Origin: Sorghum bicolor | Taxonomy: Eukaryota > Streptophyta > Magnoliopsida > Poales > Poaceae | DNA length: 64,000 bases | Assembly: GCF_000003195.3 (NCBI RefSeq) | Contig: NC_012873.2 | Location: forward strand, 18,647,161 to 18,711,160 | Direction: 5' to 3' | In this document: positions 28,269 through 40,135 of the stretch, in pieces | How the letters are laid out: each line of letters starts with the position of its first letter | How positions within the stretch are numbered: position 1 is the stretch's first letter | Translations under genes and position numbers: made by a program | The notes under the pieces: generated by a model | What the model saw: only the letters and a program-made list of their open reading frames with translations | Told to the model about the DNA's origin: nothing | Database searches by the model: none

Positions 28269-30331
28269 TCATCCTTCGGGTGCATCAGATGGTCCCGGAG
28301 ACGTGGACCTTGATTGCACCTCTTTCTCCCGCCATACTTGCTTGGTATTGATTTTTGGTTCAGCGGGTTCCTCTTCTTTCTTTTCGGCCCTTTTGGCCGA
28401 CTTACCTCTCTTGTCCCTTCGGCGTCGGATGTGGCGAGGCTTAGTCGGAGGTTCTTTGTCCTTCACCTGCATGTTAGCTTTATAACCATTGAATGGACAT
28501 TTTACCTTCCATCCTGGGAATTGGAGGTGAATCTGGCCGGACCCCACATAGATGACTGGATTGACCGTGTTGAGGAATGGCCTTCCCAAGATGATCGAGA
28601 CATCATTATTGGATCCCATATCTAGAATGATGAAGTCGGCAGGGACGTAGTCGTCTTGGACCTTTACCAGTATGTCCCTTGCCAACCCCTCAGGGAACCT
28701 GATCGTCTGATCTGCCATCTGCAAACGAACAAATGTGGGGTGCAAAGGCCCCCCTAGCAAATTATCATAAGTTACCTTGGCCATGATGTTGACACCCGAT
28801 CCAAGGTCGCAGAAGGCGTTGTGGAAGATTTGCGGTCCGATCTCACAGGTGATGGTCGGCAGGCCTGGGTCGTCCTTCTTGGTGATGAAGGGCGAATCCA
28901 GAAGATAGCTCCAGTTGGATTGTACCGAAGGCTTACCGAACCTCGTAGTAACTAGTTTAACTCCTTCAATTGGGTCCTCAGGTTTCCCTGGGATCTTACC
29001 TTGCTCGAAGGATGGGCAGCTGCTGCTAATTGAGCTAATTGTGTTTCTAGCATTTTGTTAAAGCTCAACTGATTTTTCATAGCAGAGTTAAAGCTATCCA
29101 ACTTTTCACTTAAGTTTTCAAGGATCTTATCATTAGCCATCATTTTCTTGTTAATGCTATCATTGATTTTAGATTGGCCTAAGACAAGATCTCTAAGAGA
29201 AGGTTGGTTACCAAAAGAATTATTGAAATTTTGATTGTAACCATTACCTTGATTACCTTGGTAGGAGGGGCGCGAGTTCCATTGCTGTTGTTGGGGCCGG
29301 TACCCATTGTTGTTGTTGTTGATGAAGCTCACTTCCTCCTTTGTTTCGGGACAATTGTTTCCCGAATGATCATCTCCTCCGCACACTTCGCACCATGAAT
29401 CAGATTCAATGGCCCGTGCAGTGGCGTAAGGTTGAATGGTCTCTTGCTTGGAACTTTCTTCCATCTTCTTCATTAAGAGGTCCATCTTAGCAGAGAGCAT
29501 GTCCACCTCATTCAAGGCATGGACACCTCTTCTCTTGGGTTGGAGGCGTTCCTCATTCCATCCTTGGTTTATAACCATCTTTTCAATGAGGTCCTTGGCA
29601 TCCTTGACATTGTGTTGCAAGAATGCTCCTCCAGCGGCAGCATCAAGGTGACTACGGGCCAAACCGGTCATGCCATGGTAGAAACCATGGATTAGGAGCC
29701 ACTCCTCTATCCCATGATGAGGACAGGCGCGAATGTACTCCTGCAGACGTTCCCATGCTTCGGGAATCGTCTCATCTGCTTGCTGTTGGAAGCTGGAAAT
29801 CTTTCCACGAAGGGCGCTGGTCTTGCCCATCGGAAAGAACTTCTTGAGAAATGCATTGGCGCACCTCTCCCACGTGGTCACTTCACCCTTGTTGGCGTAG
29901 AACCATTGCTTCGCCTTCCCCAATAACGAGAATGGGAAGAGGCGAAGACGGATGGCGTCTGCGGCGACATTCTTGATGGTGAAGGTGCCGCACACCTCCA
30001 AGAAGTGTTGGAGATGGGCATTGGCATCCTCGTGTGGCTTTCCACAGAAGGGATTAGCTTGCACCATATTGATAAGCGCAGGCTTCAACTCAAAAGTCGC
30101 ATCCCCCAAGTTAAGCTGCGGACCCGTGGCGACATTGTCAGCCGACGGCGCAGAGTACTCAGAGATGGTCTTCTGGGCCATAGCTTCTTTGATAACCGGT
30201 GCAGATACTCCTTCCTCTAACGGATTCAGGTTCGAGATGAACCTTTGAGGTGGAACTTGACGACGTCTAGTTCTCCTCAACAGTTGCTCAGGATCTTCAA
30301 CGAAGTTTGACGGCAATTGGAAACCGCTCAT
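28269..30331 (-). pseudogene. gag: A2 gag-protease, one-base deletion
   Basis: Same protein as in A1 but split by a single missing base at 29016/29017 (GGGCAGC against GGGACAGC in A1). The ATG at 30331 opens 459 codons covering capsid, zinc knuckle and helical segment, then runs out of frame just before the protease. The protease and basic tail remain open in another frame (the tail from 28784). If the base is truly missing, this unit can make a particle protein without protease. Confidence 0.88.
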
Positions 30332-30448
30332 ACACTGTCAGGCTTCACAATAAAGGAAGACAAGACAAGTGATGGGTTATCCCTATCACTACTTGATAAC
30401 TAGCAAACTCTGGATTCTCTTTTTGTTAAAACTCTTAGACAGACGCTT

Positions 30449-30466
30449 TCCCCGGCAACGGCGCCA
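30449..30466 (-). other. A2 primer binding site (tRNA-Asp type)
   Basis: TGGCGCCGTTGCCGGGGA on the minus strand, eight bases from the LTR end. Confidence 0.85.
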
Positions 30467-30474
30467 GAAATGCT

Positions 30475-32059
30475 TGTTGACACTTCTTAACGCAACCACC
30501 GGATATCGGCGACGGCGCCAGAAGTGCCCTGGTAGGGTAACTCTATTTACTATTGGATAATTCCGCAAGCGCACAGAATGTACCGCTGTAGCACTTCACC
30601 AAGGAGTATTCCAAGGTATTGTAATTTATATTTTCCCAAGGGAAAGCGGCTAAGTGTGTTTAACAAAAAGGGGAATGAGATTCCTTGAGTTATCTAGTAT
30701 CAACTAGTGAATAAGGGTGGTAAATAATGAATAGGAAGGGTAGTGGTGAATCCAAGGTCCTATGCTAAAGGTAAATGGTAGAGTTAGCTAGGTGGGAGGA
30801 CAACGAGTGAGTAAAGGACTCCTATGTATCTAACTTGACTTCTGTGACTTACTTTAATAGATAATTGTCTTAACTACGCTAGAGCCTTACTAACTGTGTG
30901 CGAGGGATAGCCGAGCTGGTAAGACGCTTAGAAGGTTTTTCACCTAACCCCTTACCGAAAGCGACTATTGGGCTTATGGACGCCTTACCTTTTAAGAACT
31001 AGCCTGTACGTGAGGAGAACCTAATGCCGCCCACGATCTGTCACCTACTAGGGAGTGCGCTCCTACTTTCCGTTCAAGCCAGCGGTAATCAAAGGTAATC
31101 TTAAGTATGAGCACCACGCTCACACTTAATCCTACAACGCTAACTAGTTGCAGCTAGCTAGAGCTCCTATACAAGATAGGACGATGATGCACACACAGGA
31201 GTGGTTACAGGTCACTAACTTCACTAAGACAACTATATTACTAAAGTAAATGCACAACAAGACTAAAAGACTTGCACTAAGTAAGAACTCAGTAAAGTAA
31301 AGTCAGAATAATATATTAATAAAAGGAAAGTCTTACAAAAGTAGAAAGGTACAAGAGCTATACCAGACTCTCCAGAAGACGACTCCGGAGACCCCGAGCT
31401 TCGCTCGACTCGACTCTAACTCCCACTCTAGACTAACTACTACTCTACTTGTATGCTTGGAACTTGTAATGCACTTGGCCTTGGAATTGCACACTTGAAA
31501 TGAAGGATGGAGGCTGCCTTTTATAGAGGGAGATGGAGTAGGGGTTACTCCATCGCCACGTCATCGATCCGCGTGACATCTTCTCTCCACCCTTGGATCA
31601 AACCGACCTCACAACCGCCATTTGATCAACGGCAGGGGCAAATCAACATGTGGGACATGTGGGGAAGGTCGGTGGGAGGCCACCGACCCTGGAACCGCCT
31701 TTGATGTGGGGTCGGGCGACCCCACTTCTGGGCCTCTGGGCCCACCAGCAGTGTCCACAGGGGTCCCTTATGTCGGTGGACTAGGTGGCACACCTGGGTC
31801 CCACCAAAGAGGGGTCGGGCGACCCCCTCCCTGTGGGCCCAGGGTGTCACCTGTTGTCCCCTCGATCTCCTCTTGATGATTCTGATGTTGGCTTTGTCAA
31901 ATAATGTCTTGAATTTGTTGTTCCTGCATAAACAAGCTAAGAGTACAAGTGGAACTAGTTATGGATAAAATATGTTCATGTCATGTCGTTTCCCCTTGCA
32001 ACCGAGGCATGTTGACGGTGTTTTGTATGTGGATTTCTATGGTATATCCACCGTCAACA
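30475..32059 (-). repeat. Outer 5' LTR of A2 (1585 bp)
   Basis: TGTTGA...TCAACA termini. Four substitutions from the shared LTR (near 30564, 30620, 31304 and 31887). TATA at 31517-31526 (minus), GC dyads at 31708-31723 and 31811-31826, and the same fossil PBS junction at 30507-30530. Confidence 0.94.
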
Positions 32060-33586
32060 CTCGCGAGCGCAGCCCCAGCAGTAGCAAGCGTCGCAGTGCC
32101 ATTGCCGGCCGAAGCTCCGCCGCTCGCCGCAGGCCACGTTAGTGGTCTGTTCTCTGCGCCAAGACCACCGGCGTGTTCGCCTTCGCCGCGGTAAGCCCCT
32201 GCGCGCACTCTACCAAGGTAAAAACCCTCCGCAAGACCGCAATCTCCCGCCGAAGTTCGTCTGACCTCGTCGGAGTGCTCCGCTGCGTCGAAACCTTCCC
32301 GTTTCTGCCCCACTTCGCTTGTTCTTGTGCGCGTTAGGTTCGGAGCGTGACGAGGAAGCTGAGACGGTACCCCGCGCGCGTTCTACTCCGCCGGAGTGGC
32401 CTGGCCACGGCGAGTAGTGCCGCCATGCACGCCAGCAGGGGTGCTCCGGTCGTCCTCCAGCCAAACCAAGGGCACCCTCGGGTGCGCCTCGCTGCGGGGA
32501 GCACGTTGGTGCTCACCCCGTGGCCGGAGACCTCACCGCCGACGAGATTCGCTCGTCGGAGGTGCTCTCCCTCTCGGTCACGCTGACCAGTGTGGTCGGG
32601 GACCCACTGTCAGCCGCAGGGGGACCGAGGCGGGTAGAGATCCGGGTGTTCCTAGCATTTTTCGTTCCGGATTTGAAATGGTTTTTCAGAAAATGTTTTC
32701 CAGAAAATGATTTAAATGGTATTAAATCTATATCCTGAGATCCATGGCTCCAAAAATGATGAAATAAATTTTGGTGTGTTCTATGATTCTAGATCTATAG
32801 TTTGGTATGGTTGCATGTCATGTTTGAACAACTTTTCTATACAAATATATTTAATCTATGTTTTTGCTAAAAATTGGAAAATGCATAGTAATTAAAATAT
32901 GAAACTTGTTTTGTTGGCTCTGCATGGATGATTAGTCTCTGGGAAAAATATGTTACATATTATTTGCTGTATAAGTTAATTTATGATGATTTAAATGCTT
33001 GCATGGCAGTGGTTTATGATTTTTAATAAATAATTGGATCATGCAATTAATCTGGAAATTTTTGTGGGTGTTTCTTATGTTAACAAGTAATTTATAAAAA
33101 TATAAAATCTGTTGTTTGACACTTAGACAACAATAGGGTATTTATACTTAATTATATGGAGTAATCTTGTAATTTTTGTAGGCCAAACTAAGTGTCCAAA
33201 TATTATGAAAAATTTATGGTAGACTTTATGGTTGACCAGTGATCTACTGTGATTTTTGTGGAATTTATTGATAAACAGTAATATATGCTACTGTTGTAGG
33301 TCCAATAATAATTAAATAAATTATGAGTTGTTATGTATAAATTAAATGGAATGAAGGGGTGTTTGCTGTATCTTTGAAGCATCATGTTAGCTTGCTGGTT
33401 AACCATGAAAGCAACTTGTAGAAGAGAATGCAATAGATGCTTAATTTGAGTACATGTTCTTGGATGATGTTGACTACCTTGTAGAAATAACCACCTATAT
33501 CATCTATGCACCATGTCATGATCATCTGGTACCCAGTTGCATAAGCATTGCACCCCGGGCATCTCGCACTCCACTCATGAGCACAC

Positions 33587-33808
33587 ATGCATAATACAGG
33601 CTCGCAGGATAAAGAGGTGGGACCCGAGGAACAGGAGGAAACCCCGGGCAGGAACTTCAAGGTGGACCAGAGCTGGGAGAAGAGCTGTAGGAGTGCCCGA
33701 ACCACAAGCCGAGCACGTTTGAGAAAGGCAAGCCCCGGAGCATTCTAAGTCTCCCTATTCTGGCTAACTTAATTAGTATATCATGCTTGTTCTACTATGT
33801 TGCATTTA
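33587..33808 (+). pseudogene. F1 copy of the conserved acidic reading frame
   Basis: ATG at 33587 opens MHNTGSQ-like sequence matching F4 (MHHTGSQ), rich in Glu and Pro. The conserved tail (ECPNH..., KGKP, SILSLP) is present near 33696-33770 but in another frame, so at least one indel has occurred. Function unknown. Confidence 0.5.
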
Positions 33809-34760
33809 AGTGATAGGAATTGCTTGATACCGTTGATGCATACTTACTCCTTGATATCACCACTTGTTTATCTACCTTGTCCTATGTAGATAGGCTCGGA
33901 GTCTATGCTTAGCTTGCTTGGTACGGTAAAAGTTGGGTGATTTCCTATCACCTGCGAGATATAGGTGGACACCTGTTTGATTAGCTATAAATGCTATGAT
34001 AAAAAAGTAACCAAGTGTGGGAAGGAACTTGAGACCGGGCAGGGTCTTATGGTGGGGTTGACCGTAGTGCCCCTGCCTGTGTCGATTAAGGACCGATCAT
34101 TGACGGCCCTCTTGTCATGTTGAACGCATGCCCCACACTTAGCTGGAAGGATAAGTCGTTTCGACCGCGAAGCCTGAACACTATCCAGGCCGGGAGTCGA
34201 GCCGCCATGCGCTATATTGGTGATGGTTGAGGAAAACGACGAGGGCGCGGCGCACAACCTTGGTATACCTTGGATACCTCGGTCGCCAAAACGGTCCTTG
34301 GGTACTGGCGGTGCCTGCCGAACCCGCGATTTGGTCCAGGATAGTGTATTACGGTGATCTGTAGCTCACTTGATCACTGAGTGTGGTTTGTGTGGGGAAA
34401 AACTCACCAGCTAGTTAGAAATCGATTCGAATCGCCGTCGCTCCTGGATAGTGAGCACTTGACATGAGCTTCGTCCTCGTAGTAAGGACTATGGAACATT
34501 TGGGTTATGATGATAAATGATTTATGAATGCTATGATGAGGTACCATCATATCACCCCACTTGTTTGAAATAGTACAGGTGCAAATCAAGATGATAGGTA
34601 ATAATACCAAACATGAGCTAATTAAAAGAAAAGGGAGTATTGTTATGATGTACTTCTAGTTGAGTAGTGCTTTTACGCAAAAAGTCTCAGCTACCCCACT
34701 ATACAACCTTCATGATCCTTGAAGAGTCTTTATTTTTGGTTTATGACGGGTAAGTCTAGC

Positions 34761-34780
34761 TGAGTACATTCTCGTACTCA
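34761..34780 (+). other. Conserved hairpin of F1
   Basis: TGAGTAC, loop ATTCTC, GTACTCA. The same 7-bp stem occurs in F2, F3 and F4. Confidence 0.75.
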
Positions 34781-34897
34781 GGGTTCTATTCCCATGTTGT
34801 TTTACAGATGGGCAGATGTACTATGGTTATTGCATTCTCTGCTTGTACCCAGCAATGGGTGATGACTAGACCAAGGGCGCTGGTCACTCTACCTCCT

Positions 34898-35949
34898 TGT
34901 TGAGGATATCAGTAAGGGGTACCCTAACTGATGTGCATAGCGAGGGTATCCGTATGAAAGTCGAGGCCTCCAAATCGACGCCCCCACCCCCAAGCATACG
35001 CACGGTCCCCGACAACCGTAGCCTCGAACACGGAAAGAGCGTCGTGCGAATCATCTGAGGCACGACTACCGACGACCCTCGAATACGGAAACAGGCTTGT
35101 ACGAATCAAAAGGCCTCGAGCGCATGCAAGGACGCCGCCCGTCGCCTGACGCGGGCACGGGAACCAGAGCATTTAATGCGCTTGCCGTGTTCTCACCTAA
35201 CCCGTCAGTCACGAGAAGCGTGATAGGAAACAAGCACCCGTCATGTTGTTCTTTTTGCAGCCTTCCCTACCAAACGAGCCAGAACATGGTAGGGCGCAGG
35301 GAGTGGGTCGGAACGTCCAGTCAGGACCCCCCTCGAGACGCCCAAAGTCAGCGCTCTGGCCAGCCAGGCGTTACACGGCGTCTGACCCACGAGAAGGCAC
35401 GCTTCCTACTTGGGGAAGGATCGGGCGACGAATGACAACACCTCAACCACTCCGATATAGCCGCTACCACGACGTACAAGCGTGCAACAGATAACCCAGT
35501 CCAGAACGGCGCACAGGAGCGGGATTCAGGGGCATGCGTAATCATCATCAAGGTACCAAGACAAGACGGCTCGAGACCACGCCGGTACGGAGGCCTCGAG
35601 CAAGTCAGCGCGCCATACCCCTATCGATCCCTACTCAGCCGCCTATGCATGTAACCTAGGCCTCCCCTTGGAACTATAAAAGGGGAAGCCCAAGAGAAGA
35701 CAAGGAAACACAAGACATACGTAGTAGAGCAACCTCACTCCACCTTAGTTCATACCACGCCTGTATTCACCCCTGTACAAGCACTTAGGTGCAAGATAAT
35801 ACAAACACTCCCCCCCGCTGGACGTAGGGCCTTCTCTTGCCCGAACCAGGATAAATCTTTGTGTCTTTTCTTGCATCATCATCTGGAAAAGGGAGCACGC
35901 ATACAAGTTTTACTCGTTGGTGTGACCCCCCGGGGGGAAAACACCGACA
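34898..35949 (+). repeat. C 5' LTR (1052 bp)
   Basis: It begins TGTTGAGGATATC and ends ACACCGACA; the end contains a CCCCCCGGGGGG palindrome. A TATAAAAG box lies at 35675-35682. Identity with the D LTR read in reverse confirms both ends. Confidence 0.88.
35675..35682 (+). promoter_or_regulatory. C LTR TATA box
   Basis: ACTATAAAAGGGG about 270 bp before the LTR end. In D the same place reads CATAAAAG, a likely loss. Confidence 0.6.
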
Positions 35950-35951
35950 GT

Positions 35952-35969
35952 TGGCGCGCCAGGTAGGGG
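35952..35969 (+). other. C primer binding site
   Basis: TGGCGCGCCAGGTAGGGG two bases after the LTR end, the same site type as in T. Confidence 0.82.
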
Positions 35970-36074
35970 GTCCTGCGTGTTTTTTCACCAATTTCCCATC
36001 ATTTTCCAGATGGGGCCACCTTTGTTTCGCCAATTCCGCGCTCCACGGTGATTTGGTTCAGGAGCCTCGAGTTC

Positions 36075-36941
36075 ATGTCCACCGGTTTCGGCTATGACAT
36101 GATCCTGCTCTCGGTCAAAGGACCGGGAGGAGCGCACATTGCGCCTGCTCGATTGAGGGCTCCCAGACGACCTCACCACCACGCCTCCCCACCTAAGAAG
36201 AGGCGTGGACAGCGCCACCATCACCCCTCTGCCTCGTCACGATCGCCTGTTCGTGCCCAGCGGGAGGGGACGCAGGAGCCGACAGCCCCTCGCGCCGAAT
36301 CCATGGGTATGACGGCCCAACGCCACGAGGATCGCACGGCCACATCGGGAGACGGCGTGCCTTGCGCACTCTCGCCTGCCACGACGCTACTTCCACATGG
36401 GCTGTTCGCCCCAAGAAGAGCGTTGCCTTTCGGTCTGGACAATGCCGCAGCGTCACTCGCCAGGACGATATGTCCAAACGCCCAGACGTACGTGGAGAGA
36501 CCAATGGTCCTCCCACGCGACACTAGAGCACAACAACGGACGTCCGAGCTATCGGATCTCTCTCAGGTACGAGGCCTCCGATGCCTAGGGCCTCGGCGAT
36601 ACACGATCACCTCACTCAGGCAACGGCTGCTAGAGGAGGGACGTGGATGTTTCTACGCCGCCAAGCCAGACTCCGACTCTGAGTCCGACAGCTACGATCC
36701 TACTAGGGAATGCTTCCATATCAACGGGGCGGTAGAAACTACCAACGAGACACAAGACGCCGTTGCCGGCGGTCGAGCCCCTGCAGCAAGGGAGGACCCC
36801 AGGACGCCCAGGAATGGTGGTCAGGTCGACCCCCCTCCACAAGAAGACAGAGCCACACAACTTGCGCAGCTACGAGAGCTCAAAGCAAAGCTCGACGAAG
36901 ATCGCGAGCGCCTTGTCCTGCTTGAACAGATCCTCGAGTAG
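36075..36941 (+). pseudogene. C gag leader, low-complexity
   Basis: Open frame with ATG at 36075 (the longer frame starts on GTG at 36048). It is rich in Arg, His, Pro and Ser, ends in a Leu/Glu-rich helical stretch and then stops. In position it corresponds to the N-terminal part of Tat gag. From 36942 to 37438 the frame is lost and no protein is supported. Confidence 0.5.
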
Positions 36942-37438
36942 GACCAGCCGTACCCACCTGGCGAAAGTGTCCACAGACGGGCTCGAGAGGTACATCGGCA
37001 GATCATCGGAGACGGGAACCTGAGCAGCCCGTCAGCCGTTTCCCTCGAGCGGGCCAAAACGTCGTGGCGGCAACGATGCTGCTATGCAATATGCCCGAAC
37101 CGTCGAACTCTCAAGCGTGACGCATTCGAGACGAGGTGCAGACTCTGCTCCATGTAGCGGCAGTTCAGCAGGCTGAGAGCTCGGCCTCTCGACGTCAAGG
37201 AGCAGCCACGGAAAAGCGTGATGAGCCGGCCCAGAATGAAAAGGAGGTGTCGGTCCATCAGCAGCCGCCCCCTCGAGGGAAAAAGACAGCACTTGTCCTC
37301 CACCACCCCGTCAACAACCAATGATGACACGACGCACGACGCGACATCGACGAGAATCATCGCCGGCGATATGGGGACGCAGAAGAGTGCAGTTACAGTG
37401 CCCACCGCGGTAGGAGATACGACAGCGACGAGGACCGG

Positions 37439-38447
37439 ATGGCCCCGGAACCGCCGGGCCCTCGGGTGTTCAGCAGAGCAATTCGCAGCACGCCGCTGCC
37501 CAGCCCATTTCGATCCCCGACCAGCATCGCTAAATACAACGGCGAGACCAAGCCAGAGCTATGGTTGGCAGACTTCCGGTTAGCCTGTCAGTTGGGGGGC
37601 GCTCGAGGAGACGATCGAGCCATCATCTGGCAGTTGCCGCTTTTTCTCTCCGACACCGCCCGCAGATGGCTCGAGGAACTCCCGGCTAATCAGATCCATG
37701 ATTGGGTCGATTTGGTCAGAGTATTTGAGGGCAACTTCAAAGGGACCCACATACGGCCCGGCAACTCGTGGGACCTCAGCAAGTGCAAGCAGAAGTCAGG
37801 AGAAACTCTCCGGGAGTACGCTCGACGCTTCTCAAAGCAACGCACTGAGCTGCCGCACATCCCAGACCACGACGTCATCCTGGCCTTTGTCTCAGTCACC
37901 GCCAGTCGAGATTTGGTGCGGGAGTTAGGCCGGAATCGTCCTCAGACCGTCGACGAGCTGATGGACGTAGTGGCAAACTACGCTGCAGGGGAAGAAGTGG
38001 TCGGCGCCTTCTTCAGCTGCGAAGGAGGTAAAGGCAAGTCACCCGCCGATGATGATGAGGGCCCCAGTCGAGGACCCAAGAAGAACAAGAAGAAGAAAGC
38101 ACGGCCGTTCCAGCAGGAAGCCCTCGACGACGATCTCGTCGCCGCTATGGAGCGCAAGAGGCCTCGAGGACCCCCAGAGAGGGCTATCTTCGACAAAATG
38201 CTAAAGGAGCCCTGCCCTTACCATAAGGGAGGGGCAAACCACAAGCTCGAGGACTGTCGTATGCTGAAGAAGCACTTCGACAGCCTGTGGATCAAGATGG
38301 ATGACCAGAAGAAAGAGAAGAAAGAAAAGAACGGTGACAAGGGGGACGACAAAGACGACGAAGGTTTCCCAGCCGTCCACGACTGCTACATGATCTACGG
38401 TGGACCCCCGACACAGCTAACCGCAAGGCAACGCAAGAGGGAGCGAG
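37439..38447 (+). pseudogene. gag: C gag capsid and zinc knuckle
   Basis: ATG at 37439. The capsid domain (WLADFRLACQLGG to the TVDELMDVVANYA region) covers residues ~40-190 and is followed by a Lys-rich stretch. A knuckle C-X2-H-X5-H-X4-C (starting CPYH) lies near residue 260. After ~38447 the frame departs from the protease frame: the expected link sequence is missing and a short deletion with frameshift is inferred, so gag and protease are no longer joined. Confidence 0.75.
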
Positions 38448-38454
38448 CACCCCC

Positions 38455-38879
38455 ATCACCTTCGATCAAGACGACCACCCCGACAAGCTACTCGCCCCGG
38501 GCGTCTACCCGCTCGTCGTTGACCCCATCATCGTCAACACCAGACTCTCGAAGGTGCTGATGGACGGTGGCAGTAGCCTAAACATCATCTACCTCGAGAC
38601 CCTCGACCTTCTCGGCATCAACAGGGCGCAGCTCCAACCAAGCGCCGGCGGATTCCACGGTGTCGTACCTGGAAAGAAGGCGTTGCCGGTTGGTCGAATC
38701 GACTTGCCGGTCTGCTTTGGCACAGTGGCCAATTTCAGAAAGGAGACCCTCACCTTCGAGGTGGTGGGATTCCGAGGCACGTACCACGCCATCATCAGGC
38801 GCCCGGGCTATGCGAAGTTTATGGCTATCCCCAACTACACCTACCTGAAGCTGAAGATGCCCGGGCCCAAGGGGGTTAT
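38455..38879 (+). pseudogene. C protease fragment, truncated by B insertion
   Basis: The frame begins ITFDQDDHP and carries the aspartic protease active site LMDGGSS near 38560. A later HAIIRRPGYAKF block stands where ILGRP is usual (Gly to Arg change). It ends abruptly at the B LTR. Confidence 0.75.
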
Positions 38880-40120
38880 TGTTGATATTTGGGAACGCAA
38901 TAAGGAATTGATCCGCAAGCGCACGGATATCGGTGAGCACTTCACCCGGGAAATTATCCAGAGTATCGTATTTATTTTTTTACCACTAGGAGAAAGAGTG
39001 CATCTGACTAACCGGTCTATTACTACTAACCTTTAGGCACAAAGAATGTCTTTCGATGTGAGTGATAAATAGAGAAGACTGCAACCGTAGTCTCCTTCTA
39101 ACCTTGGTAAGGATGATCTACTGTTCTAATGGGGAGGCTAATGGAATCTAGACACCACAAAGGATGTTCAACCCGCACCTATAAACCCTATCCTTCCTGC
39201 TAACGAGATGTGATCTACAAAGGTAACTCGGAATTGTCACGTTCCTCACTACTACCACGGTCCAGCTAGTCAGGGAATATCTATGAGTACCCCAGCCTAA
39301 ACACCACGTTTACGCCAGTAATGATTACTCTAAACTCTACGCGAAGAGATTAAAGTAAACTCATAAACCATAAGAACAATAAAACAAGAACTTACTAGAA
39401 TTTAGAAGTCGAATTACTGAAGAATCCTAGGAGCAAGCTTCGGGTTAGGAGAACTTGATCCCGCAGGTACAAGCTTGGAGTAGACACCGACAGGCCGGGC
39501 TTCCTCCACTCTACACCTCCACTCTATCTCTCTCAATCTAGTAGAAACTAGAAGATCTATTTCTACCTTACATTGGTTGCTAAGCCTAAAAAGAAATATT
39601 AATTAGAGAAGAGGTTTTCCTTCGAGGGCACCCCTCAGTCTCTATGATAATTTGTTAATGTCTTCTCCAGGGGCCAGGGGGGCCTTGCTTATATAGTCCT
39701 CCCCTTATATGCGTTTTTGGGTCGATAGGCGAGGTGGTACTATGTTTTTCTTGATCCAATAGGTCGGTGGAATATCCCGAACGAAGAGAGTCCCGAAAGC
39801 AATCCAGAGGGGGGCGGGCGCCCAGGCCTCCAGGGCGGGCGCCCTAGGCCTGGCCCCGTTTCGCCTCCGCTTTGATCTCGTGGCTTCTGGAGTCTTCTAG
39901 ATGATGTAAAATCGCGCGGTGCGTTGATATCTCTATGTAATCCCGACATGTGGGCCTTTCTTCCTTATTTCCTGATAACCCCCTCTAGAAATAGATAAAC
40001 AACAAAACTCGTGGAATTCTGTCAGATCAAACCCTAATTCTAATTCTAGGTGTTGGTTGCACATTGGTCCTTTCTCTTGTTTATTTGATAATTAAAATTG
40101 ATACTTAAGAACCGTCAACA
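38880..40120 (-). repeat. B 3' LTR (1241 bp)
   Basis: TGTTGA...TCAACA termini as in A. TATA (minus CTATATAAG) at 39688-39696. Two GC dyads at 39812-39845. The motif GTGCGCTTGCGGA (minus) lies 32 bp from the LTR end and is shared with A and G. Confidence 0.88.
39812..39845. repeat. GC dyads in the B LTR
   Basis: GGGCGGGCGCCC occurs twice within 34 bp, about 120-150 bp upstream of the LTR TATA on the minus strand. Confidence 0.85.
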
Positions 40121-40135
40121 AATACCCCCATACTT
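40121..40135 (-). other. B terminal polypurine tract
   Basis: The minus strand reads AAGTATGGGGGTATT against the LTR. Confidence 0.8.

Larger units (their letters stand above)
24520..32059 (-). mobile_element. A2: Athila-like non-autonomous element (array unit 2, right part)
   Basis: It has the same layout as A1: LTR 30475-32059, PBS, gag-protease (here frameshifted), spacer, ORF1-type gene, internal polypurine motif and 3' noncoding region. Its last 101 bp lie beyond T2 at 12440-12540, followed by the shared LTR. The right flank after the outer LTR is F1 sequence beginning CTCGC, the expected duplication partner of the unseen left end of the array. Confidence 0.93.
32060..34897 (+). mobile_element. 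F1: long-LTR family member, cut at both ends
   Basis: It aligns in layout with F2, F3 and inverted F4: a GC-rich 5' part, an AT-rich middle beginning with AAAAATGATGAAAT-like sequence near 32752, an acidic reading frame near 33587, a block around 34080-34200 (AAGGACCGATC, GTTGAACGCATG) and a conserved hairpin at 34761-34780. The left end is cut by the A array and the right end by element C. It has no gag or pol. F4 is its closest relative here. Confidence 0.75.
34898..38879 (+). mobile_element. C: Tat-like element, 5' part
   Basis: A plus-strand element with 5' LTR (34898-35949), PBS, a decayed gag leader, gag capsid and the beginning of the protease. The B element cuts it at 38879 and its continuation is not in the window. 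The left flank 34893-34897 is CTCCT, a candidate duplication. Its LTR matches the inverted LTR of D at 58739-59816. Confidence 0.85.

Noticed and set aside
32080..32740. Open frames in GC-rich F1 sequence (32347-32738)
   Set aside because: Overlapping frames on both strands with no motifs; a composition effect of a GC-rich LTR region.
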